64,000 nt of DNA. Source: Gammaproteobacteria bacterium (GTDB lineage: Bacteria > Pseudomonadota > Gammaproteobacteria > Steroidobacterales > Steroidobacteraceae). Under the pieces are notes generated by a model. That model saw only the letters and a list, made by a program, of their open reading frames with translations, had not been told where the DNA came from and searched no databases. Location of the stretch: the NCBI GenBank assembly GCA_017577615.1, contig PKRE01000004.1:254457-318456 (forward strand), written 5' to 3'. Both the position numbers and the translations under genes were made by a program. Below, in pieces: positions 19,019-27,624 of the stretch. The stretch's first letter is position 1, and each line of letters starts with the position of its first letter.

Positions 19019-20184
19019 ATTGCCATCGCCGTCGCTTCACCGCCGCCGATGCAGAGCGCAGCGACGCCGCGCTTCAGGTTGCGATGCCTGAGCGCGTGCA
19101 CGAGCGTGGTGAGGATGCGGGCTCCGGTCGCACCGATCGGATGACCGAGCGCGCATGCGCCGCCGTTCACGTTGACCTTCGTCGGGTCGAGCTCGAGATC
19201 GTGGATGGCAGCCATGGTGACGCAGGCGAACGCTTCATTGATCTCATACAAATCCACTTGCGTGGCGCTCCATCCCGCGCGCTGCAGCACGGCGCGAATC
19301 GCACCGACCGGAGCGGTCGTGAACCACTCCGGCGCTTGCGCATGGCTTGCGTACGCCACGATGCGTGCGAGGGGCGTGAGCCCGTAGCGTTCGACGGCCT
19401 GCTCGCCGGCGACGATGACGACTGCAGCACCATCGGAGATCGATGAGGAGCTCGCGGCCGTCACCGTGCCGTCCTTGTTGAATGCTGGCTTCAAGGTCGG
19501 GATCTTCGCGATGTCGAGCGTGAACGGCGTTTCATCCTGTGCCACCACGCGCTCGCCTTTCCGCTCTTGCACCGTCACGGGCGCAATCTCGGCTTCGAAG
19601 GCGCCGCTCTCGATCGCCCTCAGAGAGCGACGTACCGATTCGGCGGCGAAAGTATCCTGCTGCTCGCGCGTGAAGCCGTATTTCTTGGCCGTCTGGTCCG
19701 CGAAATGACCCATGAGCTGCTTGTCGAACGGGCTTTGCAAGCCGTCGAAGAACATGTGATCGAGCAGCTCTGCATGGCCCATGCGCAAGCCGTTGCGCGC
19801 CTTCGGCAGCAAGTAGGGTGCGTTCGACATCGACTCGATCCCGCCTGCAAGAATGACGTCGGCCGAGCCGGCGCGAATCTGATCGGCCGCCATCATCACC
19901 GCTTTGAGCGCCGAGCCGCACATCTTGTTCACCGTTGTGGCGGGCACGCTCGCCGGCACACCGGCGCCGAGCGCGGCTTGTCGCGCCGGGGCCTGACCGA
20001 GACCGGCCATCAACACACAACCGAGGATCGTCTCGTCGATACGCTCCGGCGAGATACCGCTCGACTCGATCGCCGCTCGCGCTGCGACGGCTCCGAGCTG
20101 TGGTGCGCTGACCGCGCTCAACGTGCCTTGGAATGCACCGATGGGCGTGCGGTGCGCGGAAACGATGAATATGTCCTGGCTCAT
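19006..20184 (-). CDS. Acetyl-CoA acetyltransferase (thiolase)
   Basis: Condenses or splits acetoacetyl-CoA/3-ketoacyl-CoA. It has 392 residues, with the three catalytic residues at exactly the biosynthetic-thiolase positions: Cys89 (NKMCGSALKA), His348 (CALGHPIGATGAR) and Cys378 (CIGGGEA). NEAFA is also present. The length and motifs favour the short-chain, degradative/PHB-type acetoacetyl-CoA thiolase over long-chain FadA. It is tail-to-tail with the GntR gene and 66 bp downstream of leucine dehydrogenase on the same strand, so it fits the last step of leucine breakdown to acetyl-CoA. Confidence 0.95.
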   Translation of the reverse strand: MSQDIFIVSAHRTPIGAFQGTLSAVSAPQLGAVAARAAIESSGISPERIDETILGCVLMAGLGQAPARQAALGAGVPASVPATTVNKMCGSALKAVMMAADQIRAGSADVILAGGIESMSNAPYLLPKARNGLRMGHAELLDHMFFDGLQSPFDKQLMGHFADQTAKKYGFTREQQDTFAAESVRRSLRAIESGAFEAEIAPVTVQERKGERVVAQDETPFTLDIAKIPTLKPAFNKDGTVTAASSSSISDGAAVVIVAGEQAVERYGLTPLARIVAYASHAQAPEWFTTAPVGAIRAVLQRAGWSATQVDLYEINEAFACVTMAAIHDLELDPTKVNVNGGACALGHPIGATGARILTTLVHALRHRNLKRGVAALCIGGGEATAMAIEGL

Positions 20185-20250
20185 GTTGACTCGTTCTCGT
20201 CGGCTCGAGCGAGCTCCGGTCAGCGGTCACCGAAGCGCGATGAATGACAA

Positions 20251-21339
20251 CTACACAGCCCGCGACGTGCTACCTGCGACGAAGGGCAACTTCGTTTGGC
20301 TGATGGAAGCAAGCCGCGCCTCCGCTAGCTTTTGCGCCGCTTGCCAGGTCGGAATCTTCTCCTCGCTGGCAAGCTCGAGAATGCGAGCGATGATGCCGTG
20401 AATGCGCGCGACCCGACGCTCGGCGCGTGCGACGCTGTAGCCCTGCAGCTCCAGCGCGCTGCTCATGAGACCGCCGGCATTGATCGCATAGTCGGGCGCG
20501 TACAGGATGCCGCGCCGCTCGAGCTCGGTGCCGAGCTCGTCCGATTCGAGCTGATTGTTCGCGCCGCCCGCGACGATCTCGCAGCGAAGGCGCGGCAAGG
20601 TGTCCTCGTTGATCACCGCACCGAGCGCGCAGGGCGAGAATACAGTTGCCTCGACATCGTAGATCTGTGACATCGGCACGGCCTCGGCACCGAACTCGTC
20701 GACGACTTGCTCGACGCGATCCTCCGCGATGTCGGTCACGAACACCTTGGCGCCGTGTGCGCGCAGCAACTTCACGAGGTGATAGCCGACTTGACCGGCG
20801 CCTTGGACCGCAAAGCTGACGCGTTGCAGATCCGCGTGCCCATACTTGAACTCGAGGCACGCGCGAATGCCATGCAACGTCCCGAGCGCCGTGAACCGCG
20901 AAGGATCGCCACTGCCGCCGTTCACTTCCGGCACGCCCACCACGTACGGCGTCTCGAGGCGGATCAGCTCCATGTCATCGGAGCTCGTGCCGACGTCCTC
21001 GCAAGCGATGTAGCGGCCGCCGAGCGAGTGAATGAACCGGCCGAGCGCACGAAACAGTGCCTCGCTCTTGTCGGTCTCGGGATTGCCGATCAGCACGGCC
21101 TTTGCGCCGCCGAGATCCAGGCCGGCGATCGCGGCCTTGTAGGTCATGCCGCGCGAATGCTTCAGCACATCGCGAACGGCATCGTCTTCGCTGACATAGG
21201 GCCACATGCGCAGCCCCCCGAAGGCGGGTCCGAGCCGTGTGCTATGGATCGCAATGATGCAGCGCAGACCGGATTCGGCGTGATGAAAGAAGACGACTTG
21301 CTCGTGTCCAAGTCGACCAACGGATTCGAACAGGTTCAT
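20251..21339 (-). CDS. Leucine (branched-chain amino acid) dehydrogenase
   Basis: NAD-dependent deaminase turning leucine, valine or isoleucine into the 2-oxoacid. It has 362 residues. The substrate and catalytic lysines Lys68 and Lys80 lie in TYKAAIAGLDLGGAKAV, at the same numbers as in Bacillus leucine dehydrogenase. The Rossmann motif VQGAGQVG is near 180. EVNGGSGDPS and APDYAINAGG are typical of the Glu/Leu/Phe/Val family. Phenylalanine dehydrogenase cannot be fully excluded, but the catabolic neighbours support leucine. It is followed by the thiolase gene. Confidence 0.92.
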   Translation of the reverse strand: MNLFESVGRLGHEQVVFFHHAESGLRCIIAIHSTRLGPAFGGLRMWPYVSEDDAVRDVLKHSRGMTYKAAIAGLDLGGAKAVLIGNPETDKSEALFRALGRFIHSLGGRYIACEDVGTSSDDMELIRLETPYVVGVPEVNGGSGDPSRFTALGTLHGIRACLEFKYGHADLQRVSFAVQGAGQVGYHLVKLLRAHGAKVFVTDIAEDRVEQVVDEFGAEAVPMSQIYDVEATVFSPCALGAVINEDTLPRLRCEIVAGGANNQLESDELGTELERRGILYAPDYAINAGGLMSSALELQGYSVARAERRVARIHGIIARILELASEEKIPTWQAAQKLAEARLASISQTKLPFVAGSTSRAV

Positions 21340-21406
21340 GCGTCCTCGCTGTTCTGCTCGTGAGCACAGTATAGTCAGGGCTGCAAGCTGCAGCGGCTCG
21401 GAATTC

Positions 21407-21463
21407 GTGAGTCGTGAGTCGGGGTCGGAGCGGCGCGCCGCTCCCTTACAGCCTACAGTGTAA
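21407..21463. repeat. Heptad and palindrome cluster
   Basis: GTGAGTC twice at 21407-21420, a 14-bp palindrome AGCGGCGCGCCGCT at 21429-21442, then CTTACAG-CCTACAG-TGTAAGG at 21445. It fills the gap between acyltransferase stop and LeuDH start. Confidence 0.65.
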
Positions 21464-21474
21464 GGCGCTCGGCT

Positions 21475-22242
21475 TCACTCGGTGGCTGGCGCAGGGGAGG
21501 CGCACAGATCCGGCTCTTGCGCGACGGCAATGATGCGGGCTCGTGCCAGGTCGCGTGCAGCCGATACGGCTTCCGGCGTGCGCGCGTCCTCCATCGGGAT
21601 CGCAGGCAGCACTTCGATCTCGATCTCGCCCGGCCGTGGAAGAAAACGCGTGCTAGGCAGGATGTAACGGGTACCCCGTATGCACACTGGCACGACGGGG
21701 AGCGCCGTGCGGGCCGCAATGGCGAATGCGCCGGTATGGAATTTGCCGACGCCGGGCTCGGCCAAGAACGTGCCCTCCGGGAAGAACACGAGAGCCTGGC
21801 CCGCATCCGCGGCTTTCAGAATTCGTCGGGCGTCCACGCCGCCGGCGTGGCGGTTGAAACGATCCACGAACTCCGAGCCGATACGCCGCAGCACCAGACC
21901 CACCAGCGGAATTCGGTTCACCTCCTTCTTGATGACGAAGCTGAACCGTGCCGGGAGCGCCGCCTTCATGACGATCCCATCCAGGTAACTCGCGTGATTG
22001 GCCACCACGATGCATGGCCCTGCGGGAAGGTGCTCGGCGCCGATCAGGCGCACGCGGATGCCGGCGACGATGAAGAAGAGGCGCGCGCTGGCATGAGCAA
22101 TCTGTCGTCGCGCGGAGACGCCGAACGGCAGCAGCACGAGCAGGAAGGCGCACAAGCCCAGTGCGAGGAAGACGAGACCGGCATAAAGGCCGTAGATGAT
22201 GTGCAGGATCTCGCGCGCGGTGCGTATCAGGACAGCGGGCAT
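21475..22242 (-). CDS. PlsC-like 1-acyl-glycerol-3-phosphate acyltransferase
   Basis: Membrane phospholipid acyltransferase of 255 residues. Two hydrophobic stretches (about 12-45) anchor it. Catalytic motif NHASYLD (HX4D) is near 82-88, FPEGTF near 153, and the acceptor motif VPVCIRGT follows. It would acylate lysophosphatidate or a related lysophospholipid at the inner membrane. It is transcribed toward LeuDH, 135 bp away, with repeats between, so operon membership is doubtful. Confidence 0.85.
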   Translation of the reverse strand: MPAVLIRTAREILHIIYGLYAGLVFLALGLCAFLLVLLPFGVSARRQIAHASARLFFIVAGIRVRLIGAEHLPAGPCIVVANHASYLDGIVMKAALPARFSFVIKKEVNRIPLVGLVLRRIGSEFVDRFNRHAGGVDARRILKAADAGQALVFFPEGTFLAEPGVGKFHTGAFAIAARTALPVVPVCIRGTRYILPSTRFLPRPGEIEIEVLPAIPMEDARTPEAVSAARDLARARIIAVAQEPDLCASPAPATE

Positions 22243-22446
22243 CGCAGGCAGGAATCAGCTTGAGCGGAAATTGATTGAAATAGTGTGACCGAGACTGTTT
22301 TCTGTGAGCCAGTTCACTTTATGTAACGCGCACGGGGGTTCTGTGATAAGTGTCACGTCCCGTTGCGGGTCCCCCTCCGCATACTGCCGGCTCACCCGCG
22401 TCGGTTGGACTCGGCCCTGCCGTTCCACCGTGCATGATTGGATACG

Positions 22447-23394
22447 ATGAGCACAGCTACGAAACCGACAGTTTACTCGAGGACGGACGATGAGACGCGG
22501 CAGTCGCCGTCGTCGGCAATCATCGATCGCTTTCTCGATGCAGTTTGGCTGGAGCGCGGTCTGTCGCCGAACACCTTGTCGGCTTATCGCGCTGACTTGA
22601 CTGCGCTCGATCGTTGGCTCCAGGGTCGCGGCACCTCGATCGTCGATGCCACGCGCGCCGATCTGCTTGATTTCATCGCGTGGCGGGTCGAATCGGGTGC
22701 GCGCCCCCGCTCGACGGCGCGGCAGCTGTCGAGCTTCCGTCGCTTCTATCGCTTTCTCGTCCGCGACGGCGTGCTGAAGGAAGATCCCACGGCGCAGATT
22801 GCGATGCCAAAGATCGGACGCTCACTGCCGAAGTCCTTGACCGAGGAGGAGGTGGAGGCGCTGTTGAACGCGCCCGAGATCAGCGATCCGCTCGGCTATC
22901 GCGATCGGACGATGCTCGAGGTGCTGTATGCAACGGGATTGCGCGTTTCTGAGCTCGTCAACCTGAAGTCCAGCCAAGTCAACATGAACCAGGGCGTGCT
23001 CAGAATCGTCGGCAAGGGCGATCGGGAACGTCTGATTCCGCTCGGCGAAGAAGCGGTGGAATGGCTGCAGAAGTTCATGAGCGGACCTCGCCTCGAAATT
23101 CTGCTTGAGCGCCAGACGGATTATCTGTTTCCGACGCGTCGCGGCGACCGCATGACGCGGCAGGCGTTCTGGCACATCATCAAGCGCTATGCGCAAAAGG
23201 CCGGCGTGAAGAAGGATCTATCGCCGCATACGCTGCGACACGCGTTCGCAACGCATCTGCTCAATCATGGCGCGGATTTGCGCGTAGTGCAGATGTTGCT
23301 TGGGCACAGCGACTTGTCGACGACGCAGATCTACACGCACGTGGCGCGCGAACGGATGAAAGAGCTGCACGCGCGCCATCACCCGAGGGGATAG
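22447..23394 (+). CDS. xerD: Site-specific tyrosine recombinase XerD
   Basis: With XerC resolves chromosome dimers at dif. The N-terminal SAM-like domain (IIDRFLDAVWLERGLSPNTLSAYR) and catalytic domain are complete. Catalytic residues visible: Arg in ATGLRVSEL, Lys in VGKGDRERLIPL, HTLRHAFATHLL, LGHSDLSTTQIYTHV with the Tyr. ATG 22447 was chosen, giving 315 residues; a TTG three codons upstream is in frame. The ribosome site is weak. The gene stands alone, not beside other integrase or mobile genes, and the RQ and HLLNHGADLR patterns favour XerD over XerC. Confidence 0.93.
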   Translation: MSTATKPTVYSRTDDETRQSPSSAIIDRFLDAVWLERGLSPNTLSAYRADLTALDRWLQGRGTSIVDATRADLLDFIAWRVESGARPRSTARQLSSFRRFYRFLVRDGVLKEDPTAQIAMPKIGRSLPKSLTEEEVEALLNAPEISDPLGYRDRTMLEVLYATGLRVSELVNLKSSQVNMNQGVLRIVGKGDRERLIPLGEEAVEWLQKFMSGPRLEILLERQTDYLFPTRRGDRMTRQAFWHIIKRYAQKAGVKKDLSPHTLRHAFATHLLNHGADLRVVQMLLGHSDLSTTQIYTHVARERMKELHARHHPRG

Positions 23395-23398
23395 TCAA

Positions 23399-23416
23399 GC
23401 TGGGGCCGGCCCCAGC
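23399..23416. terminator. 18-bp perfect palindrome between convergent genes
   Basis: GCTGGGGCCGGCCCCAGC, 5 bp past xerD and 24 bp from the acyl-CoA dehydrogenase stop. It looks like two inverted heptads joined without spacer. No U-tract follows, so a bidirectional terminator role is only possible. Confidence 0.45.
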
Positions 23417-23439
23417 CCACACCCTGTAGCCTTGAGCGC

Positions 23440-24603
23440 CTACCGCAGGCCAGTCTCCTGTCGCGCAATCACGAGCCGTTGGATTTCGCTGGTGCCTTCG
23501 TAGATCTCAGTGATCTTGGCGTCGCGGAAATACCGCTCCACCGGCAGCTCTTTCGAATAACCCATGCCTGCGTGGATCTGCACTGCCGCGTGCGCGCAGA
23601 ACATCGCGGTCTCCGAGGCAGTGAGCTTTGCGATCGAGCCTTCGAGGGTATAGCGACGCCCGTCGCGCTTGGCCTGCTCGCGTAGCCATGCCGCGCGCCA
23701 CGTGAGCAGGCGGGCGGCGTCGAGCCGACACTTCATGTCGGCGAGCTTCTGCTGGATCATCTGAAAGCTGCCGATTGGCGCACCGAAGGCCTTGCGCTCC
23801 TTCGCGTAAGCGAGCGATGCCTCGTAGGCGGCGCGGGCGATCCCGACCGCTTGAGCGGCGATGCCGATGCGCCCGGCATCGAGCACCTGCATGGCGATGG
23901 CGAATCCTTCGCCCTCGCGCCCCAAGCGATGCTCGACCGGGCAACGATAGTCGACGAGCTCGATCTCACAGGTCGCCGAGGCGCGAATCCCGAGCTTCGG
24001 CTCGGTCTTGCCGCGTACCAGCCCTGGTTCGCGGCAGTCGATGATGAATGCGCTGATGCCGCGCGATCTCTTCTCCGGATCAGTGACGGCGAAGAGCAGC
24101 ATGTAATCGGCGACCGGCCCGGAAGTGATCCACGACTTCTTGCCGTTGATCACGTAGTGTGTGCCGTCCGCCGCGAGCGCTGCGCGGGTGCGCATGCTCG
24201 CCGCGTCGGAGCCGGACTGCGGCTCGGTGAGCGCGTACGCACCGATGGCCTGTCCCGATGCGACAGGGCGCACGAACTTCTGTTTCTGCTCTTCGGTGCC
24301 GAACTGCAGAATGCCGCCGCAATACAGCGAGTTGTTCACCGACATGATGGTCGCATGCGCGGCATCCGCCGCCGCGATCTCTTCCAGCATCAGCACGTAG
24401 CTGATCGCATCGAGCCCGGCGCCGCCATACTCGGGTGGGACCTCGACCCCCATGAAACCTAGCTCGCCCGCCTTACGGATCGTCTCGAACGGGAACTCCC
24501 CCGAAGCATCGAACTCGGCGGCGATCGGCGCCACTTCGCGTTGAGCGAACTCGCGCGCCACGGTTTGCATCATCTGCTGCTCGTCGCTCAGCTGGAAATC
24601 CAT
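23440..24603 (-). CDS. Acyl-CoA dehydrogenase (short/branched-chain type)
   Basis: FAD flavoenzyme that introduces the 2,3-double bond in an acyl-CoA and reduces ETF. The start ATG 24603 (MDFQLSDEQQ) has a GGGGGAG ribosome site, giving 387 residues; a longer open frame upstream lacks homology. FAD motifs YALTEPQSGSD (123-133) and WITSG (158-162) are present. The catalytic base is Glu369 in KITEIYEGTSEIQR, the short/medium-chain position, in contrast to LiuA. Butyryl-, isobutyryl- or 2-methylbutyryl-CoA are candidate substrates. It is convergent with xerD. Confidence 0.92.
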   Translation of the reverse strand: MDFQLSDEQQMMQTVAREFAQREVAPIAAEFDASGEFPFETIRKAGELGFMGVEVPPEYGGAGLDAISYVLMLEEIAAADAAHATIMSVNNSLYCGGILQFGTEEQKQKFVRPVASGQAIGAYALTEPQSGSDAASMRTRAALAADGTHYVINGKKSWITSGPVADYMLLFAVTDPEKRSRGISAFIIDCREPGLVRGKTEPKLGIRASATCEIELVDYRCPVEHRLGREGEGFAIAMQVLDAGRIGIAAQAVGIARAAYEASLAYAKERKAFGAPIGSFQMIQQKLADMKCRLDAARLLTWRAAWLREQAKRDGRRYTLEGSIAKLTASETAMFCAHAAVQIHAGMGYSKELPVERYFRDAKITEIYEGTSEIQRLVIARQETGLR

Positions 24604-24729
24604 GCTGCTCCCCCTGTGGATCGAAGGAACGACGATACTGCGCGCACGCGGCATACGGAATGAGGGCAGGGCGTGGGTCCCGAGCCCTTTCTCGCACCCC
24701 ACCTAGTACCGAGCGGCGACAACACCGTC

Positions 24730-24735
24730 TATACT
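24730..24735 (+). promoter_or_regulatory. Predicted -10 box of tRNA-Leu
   Basis: TATACT lies 11 bases before the mature tRNA 5' end and is followed by a GC-rich discriminator (TGCGCCCCC), typical of stringently controlled stable-RNA promoters. No convincing -35 element was seen. Confidence 0.5.
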
Positions 24736-24746
24736 TGCGCCCCCTC

Positions 24747-24833
24747 GCCGGTGTGGCGGAACTGGTAGACGCGCCGGACTCAAAATCCGGTTCTGGCAAC
24801 AGAGTGTGGGTTCGATTCCCTCCACCGGCACCA
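24747..24833 (+). tRNA. tRNA-Leu (anticodon CAA)
   Basis: Acceptor arms GCCGGTG (24747) and CACCGGC (24823) pair fully. The anticodon stem CCGGA/TCCGG encloses loop CTCAAAA with anticodon CAA at 24781-24783, reading UUG. The long variable arm marks a class II tRNA, the T-loop is GGTTCGATTCC, and CCA is encoded at 24831-24833. Confidence 0.96.
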
Positions 24834-24924
24834 CTTTCCCAGGGACGGCGGGGACCGCTGGGCGGTGAGACGTTCATCATCGCTCCAGACGGATTCACCG
24901 CTTGTCGCCAACCGCGTCCTCCTC

Positions 24925-25473
24925 ATGAAGTTCTGCTCCGCCTGCGGTCAGCCCGTCACAGTCAAGATCCCGGAAGGCGATCACTTGCCGCGGTTCGTGT
25001 GCACTGCCTGCGACACGATCCACTATCAGAATCCACGCATCATCGCGGGCTGTGTCATCGACGTCGATGGCAAGCTCCTCTTGTGTAAGCGCGCGATCGA
25101 GCCGCGACTCGGCTACTGGACGATTCCCGCCGGGTTCATGGAGAACGGCGAGTCGGTCCAGGCAGCGGCGGCTCGCGAGGCGATCGAGGAGGCATTGGCG
25201 CAGGTGGAAATCGGCTCTTTGCTGGCCGTCGTGAGCGTGGTGCACGCGAACCAAGTCCACATCATGTTTCGTGCACGCTTGGTCAATCCCACGTTCGGCG
25301 TCGGCCCCGAGAGCCTCGAGACCGCGCTCTACGAGGAGCACGAGATTCCATGGTCCGAAATCGCTTTCCTGAGCGTCGAGTTTGCCCTGCGTCGCTATCT
25401 CGAGGATCGACGCGAGGGCCGCGAGCGCGTGCACATCACGGACATCGACTTGCGAAGCAAGAATTCACCGTAA
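24925..25473 (+). CDS. Nudix hydrolase with N-terminal zinc ribbon
   Basis: Predicted nucleotide-diphosphate hydrolase of 182 residues from ATG 24925 (MKFCSACGQPV). Four cysteines (CSAC near 4-7 and CTAC near 25-28) form a zinc ribbon followed by HYQNPRI, as in NudC-like proteins. The Nudix box reads G-x5-E-x7-REAIEEALA: the three catalytic acidic positions are kept, but the usual Gly after REUXEE-x is Leu. The substrate is unknown; the NudC SQPWPFPQS signature for NADH is missing. It starts 92 bp after the tRNA gene. Confidence 0.83.
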   Translation: MKFCSACGQPVTVKIPEGDHLPRFVCTACDTIHYQNPRIIAGCVIDVDGKLLLCKRAIEPRLGYWTIPAGFMENGESVQAAAAREAIEEALAQVEIGSLLAVVSVVHANQVHIMFRARLVNPTFGVGPESLETALYEEHEIPWSEIAFLSVEFALRRYLEDRREGRERVHITDIDLRSKNSP

Positions 25474-25614
25474 GCATCGTACGCGAGCGCGTCAGCATAT
25501 CCCCATAACGCATCTGCCTCGCATCTGCACCCGCGCTTTGGCACAATTCATGTCAGTACGTCGCCGAGCGCTCAGCGCTCGCTGACCCTAGAGAAAGATC
25601 ATCCGGAGCGTACG

Positions 25615-25938
25615 ATGGCCTTCGTCGTCACCGAGAATTGCATCAAGTGCAAGTACACCGACTGCGTTGAAGTTTGCCCCGTCGATTGCTTTCACGAAGG
25701 TCCGAATTTCCTTGTGATCGATCCCGACGAGTGCATCGACTGCACGCTGTGCGAGCCCGAATGTCCGGTCGAAGCGATCTTTTCTGAGGAGGAGCTGCCG
25801 CCGGGCCAGGAGCACTTCAAGCAGCTCAATGCGGAGCTGGCGAAAGTGTGGCCGGTGATCACCGAGAAAAAGCCTGCGCCCCCCGATGCGAAGGAATGGG
25901 AGGGCAAGCCGGATAAGTTGAAGCTGCTCGAGAGATAG
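25615..25938 (+). CDS. fdxA: Seven-iron ferredoxin
   Basis: Small electron carrier of 107 residues, with Cys9, Cys17, Cys21 and Cys25 in the first cluster region and CIDCTLCEPECP (Cys40, 43, 46, 50) in the second, as in Azotobacter FdI-type [3Fe-4S][4Fe-4S] ferredoxins. The acidic C-terminal tail (residues 60-107) is typical of the FdxA group. It has its own 140-bp upstream region with TTGGCA near 25536 but no convincing -10. It is convergent with dsbC. Partner reductases are not nearby. Confidence 0.94.
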   Translation: MAFVVTENCIKCKYTDCVEVCPVDCFHEGPNFLVIDPDECIDCTLCEPECPVEAIFSEEELPPGQEHFKQLNAELAKVWPVITEKKPAPPDAKEWEGKPDKLKLLER

Positions 25939-25960
25939 GCGCCCTCTGAGCCCCACAACC

Positions 25961-26692
25961 TCACTTCAGCTCGTCGAGCTTCCGTTTCAGCTCCACCGGC
26001 GGTAGATAGCCGCCAATGTAGTCGCCCTCGACGGTGAAGATGGCCGGCGTGCCGCGCACGCCGAGTCGCTCGCCGAGCGCGAACTGCTTGGCCACCGCAG
26101 CGGTGCCGCATGGCGGTGCGCTCACTTGCTCGCCGCGTTTCGCCTTCGTGATCGCAGCTTGACGATCCTTCGAGCACCAAACCGCCTCCATTTTGCGCCA
26201 GTCCGGCGAACCGGGTTTGCCGGAGCGAGGAAAGGCCAGGTAACGCACACGAATGCCAAGCTGCATCAGCTCGTCGATCTGGCTGTGCAGCCGCCTGCAA
26301 TATCCGCAGTCGACATCGGTGAAAACGGTGATCGTGTGCTCCACTTTTGTCGACGGCGCGAAGATGATCGCATCCCGCTCATCGAGCTTCGCGAGCGCCT
26401 CTCGTCGCTCTGTCATGCGTGCGCGCTCGCTGATGTTCTCGCGCGATTCCACGTCGTACATGTCGCCGGCGATCAGATAGCGCCCGTCTGCGCTCACATA
26501 GGCGGTATCCGGTCCGATTCGGATCTCGTATAGCCCCTTGATCTTCGATGGACGCACGTCCTCGACCGTGAGCTCGAGCTCTCGGAGCTTGGCCGCAATG
26601 ACGGCGCGAGGATCGGATTGAGTGGCGGGTTCGGCGGCGTTGACGACCGCGGTCGTCAACGCGAATAGCAGGGGCAGGAGGACGCGGCTCAT
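25961..26692 (-). CDS. dsbC: Thiol:disulfide interchange protein DsbC
   Basis: Periplasmic disulfide isomerase. The start ATG 26692 (MSRVLLPLLFALTTAVVNA, then AE) gives a signal peptide of about 19 residues and a total of 243; GGAG lies 6 bases upstream. The frame continues farther upstream without homology. Domains: N-terminal dimerisation region, then the thioredoxin fold with active site CGYC (DVDCGYCRRL) and cis-proline loop RGTPAIF. A second cysteine pair (VWCSKD, APPCGTA) matches the structural disulfide of DsbC. It would be kept reduced by DsbD, not seen here. Confidence 0.93.
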   Translation of the reverse strand: MSRVLLPLLFALTTAVVNAAEPATQSDPRAVIAAKLRELELTVEDVRPSKIKGLYEIRIGPDTAYVSADGRYLIAGDMYDVESRENISERARMTERREALAKLDERDAIIFAPSTKVEHTITVFTDVDCGYCRRLHSQIDELMQLGIRVRYLAFPRSGKPGSPDWRKMEAVWCSKDRQAAITKAKRGEQVSAPPCGTAAVAKQFALGERLGVRGTPAIFTVEGDYIGGYLPPVELKRKLDELK

Positions 26693-26966
26693 CGAGACTC
26701 CAGGATACGGCGTTCGCGGACCCAAACCGCTTGACGAGCGGTGCAGCGGTTGGCTCAGGAAAGCAAGTGTAGCGCAATTGGGAGGCGCGACGCCCTGCAG
26801 GGCTGGGTCCAAGCGAACTTTCGCGACCGTCCCAGCGTGCTCGAGCCGCTCGAGAGGGGAGCGGCGCAGCGCGTCGCCAGGCAATCCCGTGCCCAGCGAC
26901 TTAGCCATCACTGTCCGGTGCTCCACGCTGCGACCTTTCGGCGACATCGTGCATCTAAGAAGCAGG

Positions 26967-27611
26967 ATGTCGCACTTCCACGGTCACAACATTCCTGAAG
27001 ATGTCATCCGTGCCGCCGCCGCTGGGGATCCGCAGGCGCACGAGGCGATATTCAAAGTGTATCGACAACCAGTTTATACGCTGATCCGTCGGCTGATTCC
27101 TTGCGCGGCCGCGGCGGACGACCTCTTCCAGGACACGTTCGTCGAGATATTGCGCAGCATTCGCAGCTACTCGAGCGAAGGCTCGTTCGCGGGATGGGTG
27201 CGCAGCATCGCAGTGAGCAAGTGTCTGATGTACTTGCGTTCGCCCTGGCACCGCAGCCTGCTGTGGCTCGACGACCAAGCCAACGATCTGCAGGCGCTCG
27301 TTGAGCGCGACGGCGCCAGCGAGGAAAGCGGCGTTCAGGGCGAGTTGGCCCAAGCGCTCGCGCAGTTGCCGGCGCTCACACGAGCGGTCGTGTGGCTCTA
27401 CGACGTCGAAGGCTATACGCACGCAGAGATCGCCCGCCTCATGGGACGGTCCATCAGTTTCTCGAAATCACAACTGGCGCGCGCCCATGCGCGACTGCGC
27501 GCCGCGTTGCAAGGGGACGAGGTGCCCACGGGCGGCTCGTCCGCCCCGCGTGCAACCGACGCGACGGATGAGTCAGCACCCATGGTTCGGTTGGCTGCAC
27601 TGAGAGATTGA
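26967..27611 (+). CDS. ECF-type RNA polymerase sigma factor
   Basis: Group 4 sigma factor of 214 residues from ATG 26967. Region 2 spans about 26-95 (LFQDTFVEILRSIRSYSSEGSFAGWVRSIA) and region 4 about 128-182 (VVWLYDVEGYTHAEIARLMGRSISFSKSQLARAHARLR). A 30-residue Ser/Thr/Pro-rich tail follows. The next gene, 13 bp downstream, looks like its membrane anti-sigma factor. The upstream bases GACCTTT (near 26932) and TCTAA (26954-26958), 15-16 bp apart, could be an autoregulated ECF promoter, but the message would be almost leaderless. The stimulus is unknown. Confidence 0.87.
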   Translation: MSHFHGHNIPEDVIRAAAAGDPQAHEAIFKVYRQPVYTLIRRLIPCAAAADDLFQDTFVEILRSIRSYSSEGSFAGWVRSIAVSKCLMYLRSPWHRSLLWLDDQANDLQALVERDGASEESGVQGELAQALAQLPALTRAVVWLYDVEGYTHAEIARLMGRSISFSKSQLARAHARLRAALQGDEVPTGGSSAPRATDATDESAPMVRLAALRD

Positions 27612-27624
27612 ATCGGTAGCTCGT

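Noticed and set aside
22447..23394. Tyrosine recombinase as sign of a genomic island
   Set aside because: Sequence fits housekeeping XerD; no attachment repeats, excisionase or cargo. The tRNA-Leu gene at 24747 is 1.3 kb away and its 3' end is not duplicated in view.
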